Notes: generated by a model not told the origin, from the letters alone. A DNA stretch of 45,178 bases from Clostridia bacterium (GCA_030533005.1 JAUNJX010000013.1:1-45178); one strand, 5' to 3'; numbered from the stretch's first letter, positions 32,279-41,467 are shown. Program-made: numbers and translations.

Positions 32279-34471
32279 ATGGAAGAAATACGGGGCGAGA
32301 TCAAACGGATCATCTATCGGAATGAGGAAAACGGCTTTACCGTGATGGAGCTTGTGGACGGCGACGGCGACGAGATCACGGCGGTAGGGTCTTTGCCGCT
32401 GTGCAGCGTGGGCGAGCGGGTGGAGCTTAGCGGCACATGGACGGCGCACAAGACCTATGGAAGACAGTTCAAGGCGGAGGGCAGCAAGACGCTTGCGCCG
32501 GCTACCCTGCACGCCATCGTCAACTATCTTGGCGGGGGGCTTATCAAGGGCGTGGGGGAGAGCACCGCGCGCGCCATCGTGCAAACCTTTGGGATGGATA
32601 CGTTGACCATAATGGAAGAAACGCCGGAGCGACTGACGGAGGTGCCGGGTATAGGCCGCATGCGCGCGCAGACGATTGCGGATTCGTACGCTGTGCAAAA
32701 GGACATGCGGGACATCATGATGGCGCTGCAGGAATACGGCGTCACCGTTACGCAGGCCATCAAGCTTTATAAGATATACGGGCCGCTTTGCCTTGGCAAG
32801 ATACGGGAGAATCCCTATTGCCTGATCGCGGATGTGGAGAGCATCGGCTTCAAGACGGCGGATAAAATCGCGGCTGCGGCGGGGATTGAGCACGATTCCT
32901 CCTTCCGCCTGCATGCGGGCGTGGTGTATACGCTGCAATGGGCTTCCAGAGAGGGGCACACCTGCTTGCCGCGCCAAAAGCTGTTGGAGGTCGCGCAAGG
33001 GTTGCTCGAAACGGAGCTGCTGCCTGTCGAGCGGGCGGTGGACCAGATGATCCTCAATAAAGAACTCGAATATAAGCTCGTGGATGGGACGGACATGGTG
33101 TTTTTGCCCCTGTTTGCCTATTTGGAGCAAGATTGCGCGCAGCGCCTGCTGCGCTTTGCGCAGATGCCGGAGACGCTCATGCTTGGCCTGCCCGCGCAGA
33201 TACAGTATCTGGAAAAGGAGCTTAACATAGAGCTTGCCAAGCAGCAGCGGGAGGCTGTGCTGCTCGCCATGCGAAGCGGCGTGCTGGTGATCACGGGCGG
33301 GCCGGGCACGGGAAAGACGACCATATTGCAATTCATCATCAAGCTGGCGGACAGGCTGGGGCTGACATGCGAGCTTTGTGCGCCAACGGGACGTGCCGCC
33401 AAGCGCATGAGCGAGGCGACGGGGTGCGAAGCGCGCACCATCCACCGGCTGCTTGAATACGGCTACAATAACGGCAGCGGCTTTCAGAAGAACGAGGAGG
33501 ATCCTGTACTGGCGGATTTTTTGATTGCGGATGAGATGAGCATGGTGGATGTGCCGCTTATGCACGCGTTTTTGAAGGCCGCGGCGCACGGGACGCGGCT
33601 CATCCTTGTGGGGGACGCCGACCAGCTTCCCTCCGTGGGGCCGGGCAATGTGCTAAGGGATATCATCGCAAGCGGGCGCGTGCCCGTGGTGCGGCTAACG
33701 GAGATATACAGGCAGAGCGAGCGCAGCACCATCGTGCTGAACGCGCATGCCGTCAACGCGGGCAAAGGCGTGGATCTATCCAATAAACAGGATTTCGGCT
33801 TTGAGCAGCTCAATGATACGGACGCGGTGATCGCGCGCCTGATTGCCCTTTACAGCGGGCGTACCAATCGTCTTGACACGCGCGATCCGCTCAAGGATGT
33901 GCAGATACTTTCCCCCATGAAGAAGGGGGCTTTGGGGGTCTATAACCTCAACGCCCGCTTGCAGGCGGCGCTCAACCCGCCGCAGAGAGGGAAGCTTGAG
34001 CGCCAGTTTGGCGATACCTGCTTCCGCGAGGGCGACAAGGTCATGCAGATCAAAAACGACTACCGCCTGGGCTGGACGCGGCGGCAGGGCAAGGTGATCG
34101 AACAGGGTGAGGGCGTCTATAACGGCGACCTTGGCACCATCATGAAGATCGATACGGCGGAGCAGACCATATGCGTGCTTTTTGACGACGCGCGGGAGGC
34201 GCTCTACGAATACACGATGCTGGAGGAATTGGAGCTTGCCTACTGCATCTCCATCCATAAAAGCCAGGGAAGCGAGTTTCCCGTGGTGATGCTGCCGCTT
34301 GCGGGCGGTCCGCCCATGCTGATGACGCGCAACCTTCTTTATACCGCCATCACGCGCGCGCGGCGGCAGGTGATGATCATAGGCAACGAACAAAGCGTGC
34401 TGCGCATGGTGCAAAACGCGCAGGTGCGCGCCCGCTACAGCGCGCTCAAGGCGTTCTTGGAGCAAGGATGA
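32279..34471 (+). CDS. recD2: SF1B DNA helicase RecD2
   Basis: This 730-residue helicase is of RecD2 type, present in many Firmicutes that lack RecBCD. The N-terminus (about 1-300) contains an OB-like domain and a helix-hairpin-helix segment (VPGIGRMRAQTIADSY). The helicase core has Walker A GGPGTGKTT, DEMSMVD (motif II), a VRLTEIYRQSE motif and a late SIHKSQGSEFP motif. It unwinds DNA 5'->3' and acts in replication and repair. Its mRNA appears leaderless. It overlaps comF by 4 nt (ATGA), so the two are translationally coupled. Confidence 0.95.
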   Translation: MEEIRGEIKRIIYRNEENGFTVMELVDGDGDEITAVGSLPLCSVGERVELSGTWTAHKTYGRQFKAEGSKTLAPATLHAIVNYLGGGLIKGVGESTARAIVQTFGMDTLTIMEETPERLTEVPGIGRMRAQTIADSYAVQKDMRDIMMALQEYGVTVTQAIKLYKIYGPLCLGKIRENPYCLIADVESIGFKTADKIAAAAGIEHDSSFRLHAGVVYTLQWASREGHTCLPRQKLLEVAQGLLETELLPVERAVDQMILNKELEYKLVDGTDMVFLPLFAYLEQDCAQRLLRFAQMPETLMLGLPAQIQYLEKELNIELAKQQREAVLLAMRSGVLVITGGPGTGKTTILQFIIKLADRLGLTCELCAPTGRAAKRMSEATGCEARTIHRLLEYGYNNGSGFQKNEEDPVLADFLIADEMSMVDVPLMHAFLKAAAHGTRLILVGDADQLPSVGPGNVLRDIIASGRVPVVRLTEIYRQSERSTIVLNAHAVNAGKGVDLSNKQDFGFEQLNDTDAVIARLIALYSGRTNRLDTRDPLKDVQILSPMKKGALGVYNLNARLQAALNPPQRGKLERQFGDTCFREGDKVMQIKNDYRLGWTRRQGKVIEQGEGVYNGDLGTIMKIDTAEQTICVLFDDAREALYEYTMLEELELAYCISIHKSQGSEFPVVMLPLAGGPPMLMTRNLLYTAITRARRQVMIIGNEQSVLRMVQNAQVRARYSALKAFLEQG

Positions 34472-35124
34472 CGCGCGTTTTTGAAGCCCTGCTCGATCTG
34501 CTCTATCCGCGCGGCTGCGTTTGCACGCTTTGCGGGCGGGAGGCGATCACACACGGGGAGGTTTGCGACGCTTGCGCGCCCGCTGTCCGTCCCTGTACGG
34601 AAATCGCGCCGCCGCAAGGAACCGTTGGCTTTCGTGCGGGGCTATGCTATACCCCGCCTGTGCGCGGTGCGCTGCATCGCTTTAAATACGGGCGGCAGAT
34701 CTATCTTGCGGATTTTTTCGCGGCGCATATGACGATTCCAGAGGATTGGCGCATCGACGCCATACTGCCCGTGCCGCTGCATCCCAAGCGGCTGCGACGG
34801 CGTGGTTTCAACCAAAGCGAGCTGCTATGCGGCCGCTTGGGTATGCGATATGCTATTCCGGTGAGAACGGATATCCTTTGCCGCGTGCGGCAGACGCCCA
34901 CACAGACCGCGCTTGGCGTGGAGGAACGCAAACAAAATGTGCAGGGCGCGTTCGCGGCGAAGGGCTGTGAAGGGCTCCACCTGCTGCTGATTGACGACGT
35001 TTGCACTACGGGCAGCACGCTTTCCGCCTGCGCGGAGGCGCTTACAAAGGCAGGCGCTGCGAGCGTCTATGCGATGACGGCGATCCGCCGGGAAAGACGG
35101 GCTGACCGGATCGATATGGAATAG
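34468..35124 (+). CDS. comF: ComF family protein (phosphoribosyltransferase-like)
   Basis: This 218-residue protein has an N-terminal four-cysteine zinc segment (CVCTLCGRE and GEVCDACAP) and a C-terminal phosphoribosyltransferase domain with the PRPP motif LLIDDVCTTGSTLSACAEAL. ComF proteins are needed for DNA uptake in Bacillus and Haemophilus and couple to single-stranded DNA handling. The start codon overlaps the recD2 stop. The next gene downstream is spoIIID, whose leader holds a hairpin that would lie at the end of any recD2-comF read-through transcript. Confidence 0.94.
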   Translation: MTRVFEALLDLLYPRGCVCTLCGREAITHGEVCDACAPAVRPCTEIAPPQGTVGFRAGLCYTPPVRGALHRFKYGRQIYLADFFAAHMTIPEDWRIDAILPVPLHPKRLRRRGFNQSELLCGRLGMRYAIPVRTDILCRVRQTPTQTALGVEERKQNVQGAFAAKGCEGLHLLLIDDVCTTGSTLSACAEALTKAGAASVYAMTAIRRERRADRIDME

Positions 35125-35130
35125 ATACGG

Positions 35131-35160
35131 CACATTTTTACGCCCCTTCGGACATACATT
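35131..35160 (+). promoter_or_regulatory. Putative sigma-E promoter of spoIIID
   Basis: CATACATT at 35153-35160 is an exact match to the sigma-E -10 consensus (CATACAnT). An AT-rich -35 candidate, CACATTT, is at 35131-35137 with a 15-nt spacer. In Bacillus spoIIID is a sigma-E gene. The start would fall at about 35166-35168. Confidence 0.65.
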
Positions 35161-35186
35161 GTTACAAAGCATGTTCGAAAGGGGCG
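35141..35186 (+). promoter_or_regulatory. Hairpin that can sequester the spoIIID ribosome site
   Basis: CGCCCCTTCGGACAT (35141-35155) pairs with ATGTTCGAAAGGGGCG (35171-35186): 15 bp with one bulged A and one G-U, loop of 15 nt. The right arm contains the AAAGGGGC ribosome site of spoIIID (ATG 35190). A transcript started at the sigma-E promoter (~35167) lacks the left arm, so only read-through from recD2-comF would form the stem. No U tract follows, so it is not a good terminator. Confidence 0.7.
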
Positions 35187-35189
35187 TTT

Positions 35190-35438
35190 ATGTATACACA
35201 TATCGAGGAACGCGTGATGGACGTGGCGTGGTATATCGTGGAGAAGGAAGCGACGGTGCGGGCGGCGGCCAAAACCTTTGGCGTAAGTAAATCCACCGTG
35301 CACAAGGATATGACCCAGCGGCTGTTGGCGCTGGATGCGAATCTTGCCAAGCAGGTACAGCGGATACTGCTCAAAAACAAGGCGGAGCGGCATATCCGCG
35401 GCGGGCAGGCGACCCGGCGGAAGTATAGGGGCGAATAG
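35190..35438 (+). CDS. spoIIID: Sporulation transcription factor SpoIIID
   Basis: This 82-residue protein matches SpoIIID in length and pattern. An N-terminal helical segment (MYTHIEERVMDVAWYIVE) is followed by a helix-turn-helix (TVRAAAKTFGVSKSTVHKDM) and a basic C-terminus (KNKAERHIRGGQATRRKYRG). It is a DNA-binding regulator of the mother-cell line of gene expression that switches the sigma-E regulon towards sigma-K genes. It starts at ATG 35190 with an AAAGGGGC site buried in a hairpin on longer transcripts. Its location after comF rather than by spoIID differs from Bacillus. Confidence 0.95.
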   Translation: MYTHIEERVMDVAWYIVEKEATVRAAAKTFGVSKSTVHKDMTQRLLALDANLAKQVQRILLKNKAERHIRGGQATRRKYRGE

Positions 35439-35441
35439 CGC

Positions 35442-35476
35442 TTGCGGGTAAAGGGCGCATCGCGTATACTAAGGCC
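35442..35476 (+). promoter_or_regulatory. Promoter abutting the tcdA start codon
   Basis: TTGCGG (35442-35447), an exact 17-nt spacer and TATACT (35465-35470); the ATG is at 35477, 6 nt later. There is no usable ribosome site (AAGG lies only 2 nt from the ATG). This predicts a leaderless mRNA, with the same -10-to-ATG spacing as recD2. Confidence 0.65.
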
Positions 35477-36181
35477 ATGGAAGAAAACAGCGGACAATTT
35501 GCAAGAACGGCGCGGCTCTTGGGCGCAGACGCGGTAGGGCGGTTACAAAAGAGCTGTGTGGCCGTATTCGGCTTGGGCGGCGTGGGCAGCTTTGCGGCAG
35601 AAGCATTGGCGCGCGCGGGCGTGGGTCGCCTGATTTTGGTGGACTGCGATACGGTGAGCGAAAGCAACCTCAATCGGCAGCTAATCGCGCTGCACTCCAC
35701 GCTGGGGCTTGCGAAGGCCTCCGTTATGGCCGCGCGCGTGCTGGACATCCATCCCGCCGCCGTGGTGACGCCCTATGTGCTGCGCTACGGCTCGGATACG
35801 GAAGCGGCGGTCGATCTTTCCGGCTGCGATTATATCATAGACGCGGTGGATTCTGTCACTGCGAAGCTCATGCTTGTGGAACGCGCCAAGCGGGAGGGCA
35901 TTCCCATCATCTGCTGCATGGGCACGGGAAACAAGCTGGACGCCGCCGCCTTTCGCGTGACGGATATTGCAAAGACCGACGTCTGCCCGCTGGCACGGGT
36001 GATGCGGCGCGAGCTGAAAGCGCGCAATATCACGGACGTCAAGGTGGTTTATTCGACGGAGCCGCCTACGACGCCCGAGGGGGGCGGAAGACTTCCCGCA
36101 AGCGTTCCCTTTGTCCCGCCCGTTGCCGGGATGCTGCTCGCGGGCGAGGCGATCAAGCACATTGCGGGCTTGAAAAAATAA
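35477..36181 (+). CDS. tcdA: tRNA threonylcarbamoyladenosine dehydratase-like (TcdA/CsdL)
   Basis: This 234-residue E1-like ATP-dependent enzyme has the Rossmann loop VFGLGGVGSFAAEALARAG, the DCDTVSESNLNRQ segment with the conserved Asp and Arg, and a later IIDAVDSVTAK. TcdA forms the cyclic form of threonylcarbamoyladenosine in tRNA position 37. Other E1-like sulfur-transfer enzymes (MoeB, ThiF) are related, but the length and motifs favour TcdA. The mRNA appears leaderless. It converges with the next gene, with 8 nt between the stops. Confidence 0.85.
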   Translation: MEENSGQFARTARLLGADAVGRLQKSCVAVFGLGGVGSFAAEALARAGVGRLILVDCDTVSESNLNRQLIALHSTLGLAKASVMAARVLDIHPAAVVTPYVLRYGSDTEAAVDLSGCDYIIDAVDSVTAKLMLVERAKREGIPIICCMGTGNKLDAAAFRVTDIAKTDVCPLARVMRRELKARNITDVKVVYSTEPPTTPEGGGRLPASVPFVPPVAGMLLAGEAIKHIAGLKK

Positions 36182-36189
36182 GCTGATAG

Positions 36190-36660
36190 CTATGCGTGTA
36201 CCTTGCAGGAAAGCGCTGTGATGGAAAGCCGCATGATGGCGGTGTGGGACAAGGCCTCTGCGGGGAACGCCCAGTCCGCGCGATCGGTATAATGCGCCAT
36301 GATGCAATTGAGCGCGCGCGCTTTTTCGTCCGCGTCCTCCACCAGCGCGATATCGCCCTGCCCCATCACGCTTTGGAAGCCGAAGGAAAAACCGCAGGCG
36401 GCGCTCGCCGTGTTGAGCGTGTGGTGCGTGTCCATTTCAAAGCTTACATGGGGCTGCGCTTTGATAAGGTCGATCTTTTTTCCCTCGGCAGCGCCGTGAA
36501 AATACAGCACCCAAGGTGCGGCGTCCTGTGCAAAGCCGAAATTCAGCGGCAGGATATACGCGCCCGCATCGTCAACAAATCCCAGCCTGCAACAGTCGCA
36601 CGCCTGTATGATCGCGGCGATGGCCGCCCGCTCCGTAACCTCTCTGTCCGATCTTCGCAT
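36190..36660 (-). CDS. Pyridoxamine 5'-phosphate oxidase-fold protein, NimA-like
   Basis: This 156-residue split-barrel flavin-binding protein resembles the nitroimidazole-resistance (NimA) group of the PNPOx-like superfamily. It has an N-terminal CRLGFVDDAGAYILPLNFGF segment and a middle LYFHGAAEGKKIDLI segment. These proteins bind FMN or heme and may reduce nitro compounds, but many have unknown roles. A CGGAGG site precedes ATG 36660. It is monocistronic and divergent from the HPt gene. Confidence 0.85.
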   Translation of the reverse strand: MRRSDREVTERAAIAAIIQACDCCRLGFVDDAGAYILPLNFGFAQDAAPWVLYFHGAAEGKKIDLIKAQPHVSFEMDTHHTLNTASAACGFSFGFQSVMGQGDIALVEDADEKARALNCIMAHYTDRADWAFPAEALSHTAIMRLSITALSCKVHA

Positions 36661-36815
36661 AACAACGCCTCCGTTTTTATTGTGAGCATATCATTTTCCT
36701 GCGCCTGTGGCAAGCTATGGCTTTTGTTCATGCAAAACGCCCTGAACCCACTAGCGCTTTTGGACGACATGCGGTATCATAGACATGTAATGGATGCAGG
36801 AAGCGAGGAGAAAAT

Positions 36816-37175
36816 ATGAATGTGGAAATTCTCAAAAACGCGGGGATCGATTATGATCATGCGGTGAAGCGCTTCATGGGCAAAGCCTCCATCTATGAGA
36901 AGGTGCTTGGCGACTTCCTGAACGATACGGCTTTGGATCGAGCGCTTGTGGCCTTTGACGCGGGGGATACGCAGGGGCTTTTCAGCTGCGCCCATGAGAT
37001 CAAGGGCGTCAGCGGCAACATGGACATAACGCGTCTTTATGACGCCACCTGTGAACTGGTGGAGCTGCTGCGCGGCGGCAAATTTTCGGACGATGCGCTT
37101 AAGGCCGCTTTTCTATCCTTCCAGTCCGCCTACATGAACGCAAAAATGGCGGTATGGGAAGCCATGCAGGAATAG
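36816..37175 (+). CDS. Stand-alone HPt (histidine phosphotransfer) protein
   Basis: This 119-residue helical protein has an HPt domain with the phospho-acceptor His60 in CAHEIKGVSGN. HPt proteins relay phosphate between sensor kinases and response regulators. No kinase or regulator gene lies next to it. It precedes selA by 54 nt on the same strand, which could put it in the selA-selB-LysR transcript, though this may be chance. A GAGGAG site precedes ATG 36816. The partner is unknown. Confidence 0.85.
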   Translation: MNVEILKNAGIDYDHAVKRFMGKASIYEKVLGDFLNDTALDRALVAFDAGDTQGLFSCAHEIKGVSGNMDITRLYDATCELVELLRGGKFSDDALKAAFLSFQSAYMNAKMAVWEAMQE

Positions 37176-37229
37176 GCGTTATCATCAAGACGCGGAGAAA
37201 AATCAACGAAAACGGAGTGCGTGATACAC

Positions 37230-38612
37230 ATGGACAATCAACTGCTGCGAAACATCCCCAAGGTGGACGAGCTGCTAAGGACGATCGAACAATGCGGCTG
37301 CTGCGCGGATGCGCCCTTGCAAACGGTGACGGAGGCCGTGCGTGAAGCCTTGGAGGAACTGCGTACGGGGCTTAAGGATGGAAGCCTTCAGGCGCTGCCG
37401 GATGCCGACGCCCTTTGTGCGCGCATTGCAGCACTTGTGCGGCAGGCGCGGCTGCCGTCGCTGCGGGGTGTAATCAACGGCACCGGCGTGGTGCTGCATA
37501 CCAATCTTGGCAGAGCCTGTCTTTCGGAGCGGGCTGTGGCGGCGGTGAACGATGCGGCGCGCAATTATTCTACCCTTGAATACGATGTGCAAAACGGCTG
37601 CAGGGGCAAGCGCTATGCGCATGTGGAGGGTCTGCTTTGTAAGCTTACGGGGGCAGAGAGCGCCTTGGTCGTCAACAACAACGCGGCGGCGGTGCTGCTG
37701 ATCCTTTCCGCCATGGCGGCGGGGGGAGAGGTCGTGGTTTCCCGCGGGGAGTTGGTGGAGATCGGCGGATCCTTCCGCATACCCGAGATCATGGAAAGCT
37801 GCGGCTGCAAGCTGCATGAGGTGGGCGCCACCAACAAGACGCATCTTGGGGATTACGAGCGCGGGATCAATGAGAATACGCGGGCGCTGTTAAAGGTACA
37901 CACCAGCAATTATAAAATCATGGGCTTTACAAAAAACGTGGAGCTGGACGAGATGGTAGCCCTGGGGCGGGAGCGGGAGCTCCCCGTCATACAGGATCTT
38001 GGCAGCGGGCTGCTCTTGGATTTAAGCCCGCTAGGCATACAGGACGAGCCCACCGTGCAGGAATCCATCCGCGCGGGCGTGGACGTGGTGTCCTTCTCGG
38101 GCGATAAGCTGCTGGGCGGCCCGCAGGCGGGCATTATCGTCGGCAAAAAATGCTATATCGATCTTTTGAAAAAGCATCCGCTGCATAGAGCCATGCGGGT
38201 GGATAAGATGACGCTAAGCGCTTTGGAGGTCACGCTCCGAAGCTACGCGGAGGGTACGGCGCTACAGGAGATCCCCACGCTTTCCATGCTTGCGGCGCAA
38301 GCCCTGAACCTGCGGGAGCGGGCGGAGCGCTTCCAGCGCGCGCTGCTTGACGCTAACATAGAGGCTGAGGTCGTGGCGGAATGGGATCAGGTGGGCGGCG
38401 GTTCCGCGCCCACGCAGCTCTTGCCTACCTATGCCGTGGCCTTACGGCCCAAAGATGGCAGCGTTGACGGGCTGGAGAGAGCCATGCGCATACGCGAGCG
38501 ACCCGTGATCGGGCGGATTGCCCACGACGCGTATCTGTTGGATATGCGCACGCTGCGGGAGGATGAGCTGCCTTGCGTGCAGCAGGCGTTGAAGGAGAGC
38601 GGACTGGTATGA
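37230..38612 (+). CDS. selA: L-seryl-tRNA(Sec) selenium transferase SelA
   Basis: This ~460-residue pyridoxal phosphate enzyme converts seryl-tRNA(Sec) to selenocysteyl-tRNA using selenophosphate. The PLP lysine is Lys293 in SFSGDKLLGG. Other family segments are INGTGVVLHTNLGRA near residue 85 and SALVVNNNAAAVLLIL. The ATG at 37230 is used; a GTG at 37221 would sit too close to the GGAG site. It overlaps selB by 4 nt (ATGA), so the two are translationally coupled. Neither selC (tRNA-Sec) nor selD was seen in the window. Confidence 0.97.
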   Translation: MDNQLLRNIPKVDELLRTIEQCGCCADAPLQTVTEAVREALEELRTGLKDGSLQALPDADALCARIAALVRQARLPSLRGVINGTGVVLHTNLGRACLSERAVAAVNDAARNYSTLEYDVQNGCRGKRYAHVEGLLCKLTGAESALVVNNNAAAVLLILSAMAAGGEVVVSRGELVEIGGSFRIPEIMESCGCKLHEVGATNKTHLGDYERGINENTRALLKVHTSNYKIMGFTKNVELDEMVALGRERELPVIQDLGSGLLLDLSPLGIQDEPTVQESIRAGVDVVSFSGDKLLGGPQAGIIVGKKCYIDLLKKHPLHRAMRVDKMTLSALEVTLRSYAEGTALQEIPTLSMLAAQALNLRERAERFQRALLDANIEAEVVAEWDQVGGGSAPTQLLPTYAVALRPKDGSVDGLERAMRIRERPVIGRIAHDAYLLDMRTLREDELPCVQQALKESGLV

Positions 38613-40519
38613 AACATGTCATCATCGGCACGGCGGGTCATGTGGATCACGGAAAGACCATGCTGGTACAGGCATTGACCGGCATTTTCACGGATCGGCT
38701 GGAGGAGGAAAAGCGGCGCGGCATCACCATCGAGCTGGGCTTTGCGCATCTGGATTTTGAGGATGGGCTGCAGGCGGGCATCGTGGATGTGCCGGGTCAT
38801 GAGAAATTCATCAAAAACATGCTTGCGGGCGCGGGCGGCATCGACCTTTGCATGCTGGTCGTGGCGGCGGACGAAGGGTTTATGCCGCAGACCGTGGAAC
38901 ATTTGGATATCGTATCCTTGCTTGGCATACAGGACGGGCTGATCGTGCTGACCAAGAAGGACATGGTGGACGAGGAATGGCTGGAAATGGTGCGCGACGA
39001 GGCCGCGGAGCGCGTCAAGGGCACCTTCTTGGAGGACAAGCCCATTCTGGCCGTTTCCGCGCAAACGGGAGAAGGCATTGACGAGCTGCGGGCGTGTTTG
39101 CACGAGCTTGTGAGCAAGCAGGCGGATAAAAACAGCCGCATACCCTTCCGGCTTCCCATCGACCGCGTGTTTTCCGTGGACGGCTTTGGCACGGTGGTCA
39201 CGGGCACGCTCATCGAGGGATGCATGAACGAAGGGGAAGCGGCGCAGCTTGCGCCCTCTGGCGCGGAAACACGGATTCGCAATTTGCAGGTGCACGGCAA
39301 GGATGTGGAAACAGCCTATGCCGGGCAGAGGGTGGCGGTCAACCTTGCGGGGCTTCGCAAAACGGATATCCAGCGGGGCGATCTGGTCGCCAAGCCCGGC
39401 AGCGTGCGCGTTTCCTATATGCTGGACGTGCGCTTGCAAAATCTGGCGGATTCCAACCGCGTCATTCAAAACAATTCGCAGGTGCACCTTTACCATGGCG
39501 CGGCGGTGCTCTTGACCAAGGTGATCCTGCTGGACAGGGACGAGCTGCATCCGGGTGAGAGCTGCTATGCGCAGCTTCGCATGAGCGAGCCTATCGCCAG
39601 CAAAAACGGGGATCATTTCGTGATCCGCTTCTATTCGCCGCTGGAGACCATCGGCGGCGGCGTGATACTGGACGACGCGCCGCAGCGGCATAAGCGGCAT
39701 GTACCCGCTGTGCTGGAGGCGCTCAAGATCAAGGAGAGCGGGTCGGAAGGGGATATGCTCTATCAGATCATGGCGGAATTCGGCGCCACGCTTCCCGCGC
39801 AAGCGCAGATCGCCGCCAAGCTGACGCTGGATAACGAAGCCTTGGAGCGCGAGCTGCAAGCGTTGCTGGAGACGGGGCGGATTGCCGAGCCCTTGCCCGG
39901 CCGTTTTGTTGCCGCAAAGGTGCTGGACGACTTGGGCGCTGCCTGCTGCGGGATACTGGGGGAATACCATAAGAAGAACCCCTTGCACGCGGGCATGAAG
40001 GCTGCCGAGCTTAGGCAGAAGCTGTTTAAGGGCATGGAGCAGGCTGCTGCGGACGCTTTGCTTGGCGAGCTGTGCCGGGGCGGACGCATACAGCGCCATG
40101 GCGAACGCTATGCGCTTGCGGATTTTCAGGTGCATTTTACCAAAAAGCAGACCGTCCTTAAGGACAAGCTGCTGCAATATTTCCAAAAAGCGGATATTGA
40201 GCCGGACAGCGTAGAGGATGTGCTTGCGACCTTCCCGCAAAACGAGCGGACAGACTGCAAGCAGGTTTTGGACAGTCTCTTTACGGGCGGCGAGCTTGTG
40301 CTGCTTTCCCCGCAGATATGCTATCATAAGGACGCCTTTGATAAGGCTTGCCAGGCCGTGTACCGGCATTTCGAGGATCATGAGCTCATTACGCTGGCGG
40401 AATTCCGCGATGCGCTGGGCACCTCCCGCAAGTATGCCATGGCGGTGTTGGAGTATTTGGACAGCAGCCGCGTTACCAAAAAGGAAGGGGATGCGCGACG
40501 GTTGCTCAAGCGCCCGTGA
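38609..40519 (+). CDS. selB: Selenocysteine-specific elongation factor SelB
   Basis: This 636-residue GTPase delivers Sec-tRNA to the ribosome at UGA codons that have a SECIS hairpin. The GTP motifs are [11 protein letters not shown] (G1), DVPGHEKF (G3) and LTKKDM (G4), in the first 170 residues. Three beta-barrel domains follow. The C-terminal ~230 residues are winged-helix domains that bind the SECIS RNA. It overlaps selA by 4 nt and is followed after 30 nt by the LysR gene. It must read the UGA in grdB in this window. Confidence 0.97.
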   Translation: MKHVIIGTAGHVDHGKTMLVQALTGIFTDRLEEEKRRGITIELGFAHLDFEDGLQAGIVDVPGHEKFIKNMLAGAGGIDLCMLVVAADEGFMPQTVEHLDIVSLLGIQDGLIVLTKKDMVDEEWLEMVRDEAAERVKGTFLEDKPILAVSAQTGEGIDELRACLHELVSKQADKNSRIPFRLPIDRVFSVDGFGTVVTGTLIEGCMNEGEAAQLAPSGAETRIRNLQVHGKDVETAYAGQRVAVNLAGLRKTDIQRGDLVAKPGSVRVSYMLDVRLQNLADSNRVIQNNSQVHLYHGAAVLLTKVILLDRDELHPGESCYAQLRMSEPIASKNGDHFVIRFYSPLETIGGGVILDDAPQRHKRHVPAVLEALKIKESGSEGDMLYQIMAEFGATLPAQAQIAAKLTLDNEALERELQALLETGRIAEPLPGRFVAAKVLDDLGAACCGILGEYHKKNPLHAGMKAAELRQKLFKGMEQAAADALLGELCRGGRIQRHGERYALADFQVHFTKKQTVLKDKLLQYFQKADIEPDSVEDVLATFPQNERTDCKQVLDSLFTGGELVLLSPQICYHKDAFDKACQAVYRHFEDHELITLAEFRDALGTSRKYAMAVLEYLDSSRVTKKEGDARRLLKRP

Positions 40520-40549
40520 TGCATTTTTCGTTTCGCAAGGAGGAGCAGT

Positions 40550-41467
40550 ATGGATTTAGCCAAGCTTGAAGCGTTTGTTTGCGTCATGGAGTGCCGCAGC
40601 TTTTCGCAGGCTGCGGCGCGGATGTATATGAGCCAGCCCACCGTCAGCGCCCATGTGGCGGCGTTGGAGCGGGAGCTTGGCGTGAAGCTTATCATCCGTA
40701 CCACCAAGGAGATCTACCCTTCCGAGGCGGGCAATATCCTCTACGATTACGCGCTGCGCATGCTCAAGCTCCGGCGGGACGCCGTGGAGGCCATACGCAA
40801 TTATGCCTGCGATATGAGCGGTTATGTGACGGTAGCCGCATCCAGCATTCCTGTGCGGGAGTTTTTGCCGGGGTTACTCAAAAGCTTCCACGCGCGCTAT
40901 CCCAAGATCGAAGTGGAATTGCATGAGGTGGACAGCAAGGCGGCTGTGGCGGAGGTGATGGAGCGCGAGGCAGAGGTGGGCTTTTGCGGCACGCGCTTAC
41001 GCGTTGCAAAGTGCATTTTTGAGGAGATCGGCGAGGACAAGCTTGTGATGATCGCGCCCGACGTGCCCAAATACAGAAAATATAAAAAGGCGGGCTTTCC
41101 CGTGCGCCAGCTTGAGAAAGAGCACTTCATCAGCCGTGAGAAGGGCAGCGGCACCCGCAGGGAGATGGAGGCTTTTCTTAAGGAAATGGGTGTGGACGCC
41201 GCCAAATTGCAGATCGTTGCGCAGAGTGATTCCAACGAACGGATCAAGGAATGGGTGCGGGAAGGAAAGGGCGTCGCGGTGCTATCGCAAAGTGTAATGG
41301 AAGATCCACTTGACAAGGATCTGCTGTCCTTTGATTTCAACAGCACGCGGCTGCGCCGGAAATTGTTTATCCTCCGGCACAAGGCCAGCGACCTCTCGCC
41401 TGCGGCGCAGACGTTTTACGCCTATTCCAAAGCCTTTTGCGCACCTAAAACGGGAAATGGCCGATAA
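40550..41467 (+). CDS. LysR-type regulator linked to selenium metabolism
   Basis: This 305-residue LysR protein has an N-terminal winged helix (FVCVMECRSFSQAAARMYM, then SQPTVSAHV) and a periplasmic-binding-like sensing domain. Its position directly downstream of selA-selB matches the LysR group named for selenium metabolism that is often found next to sel or selenoprotein genes in clostridia. It may regulate the sel genes or the grd operon that follows. The DNA sites and effector are not known. GGAGG precedes ATG 40550, 30 nt after selB. Confidence 0.9.
   Translation: MDLAKLEAFVCVMECRSFSQAAARMYMSQPTVSAHVAALERELGVKLIIRTTKEIYPSEAGNILYDYALRMLKLRRDAVEAIRNYACDMSGYVTVAASSIPVREFLPGLLKSFHARYPKIEVELHEVDSKAAVAEVMEREAEVGFCGTRLRVAKCIFEEIGEDKLVMIAPDVPKYRKYKKAGFPVRQLEKEHFISREKGSGTRREMEAFLKEMGVDAAKLQIVAQSDSNERIKEWVREGKGVAVLSQSVMEDPLDKDLLSFDFNSTRLRRKLFILRHKASDLSPAAQTFYAYSKAFCAPKTGNGR

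Noticed and set aside
38429-40381. 650-codon minus-strand open frame opposite selB
   Set aside because: No domain or ribosome site; shadow of selB.
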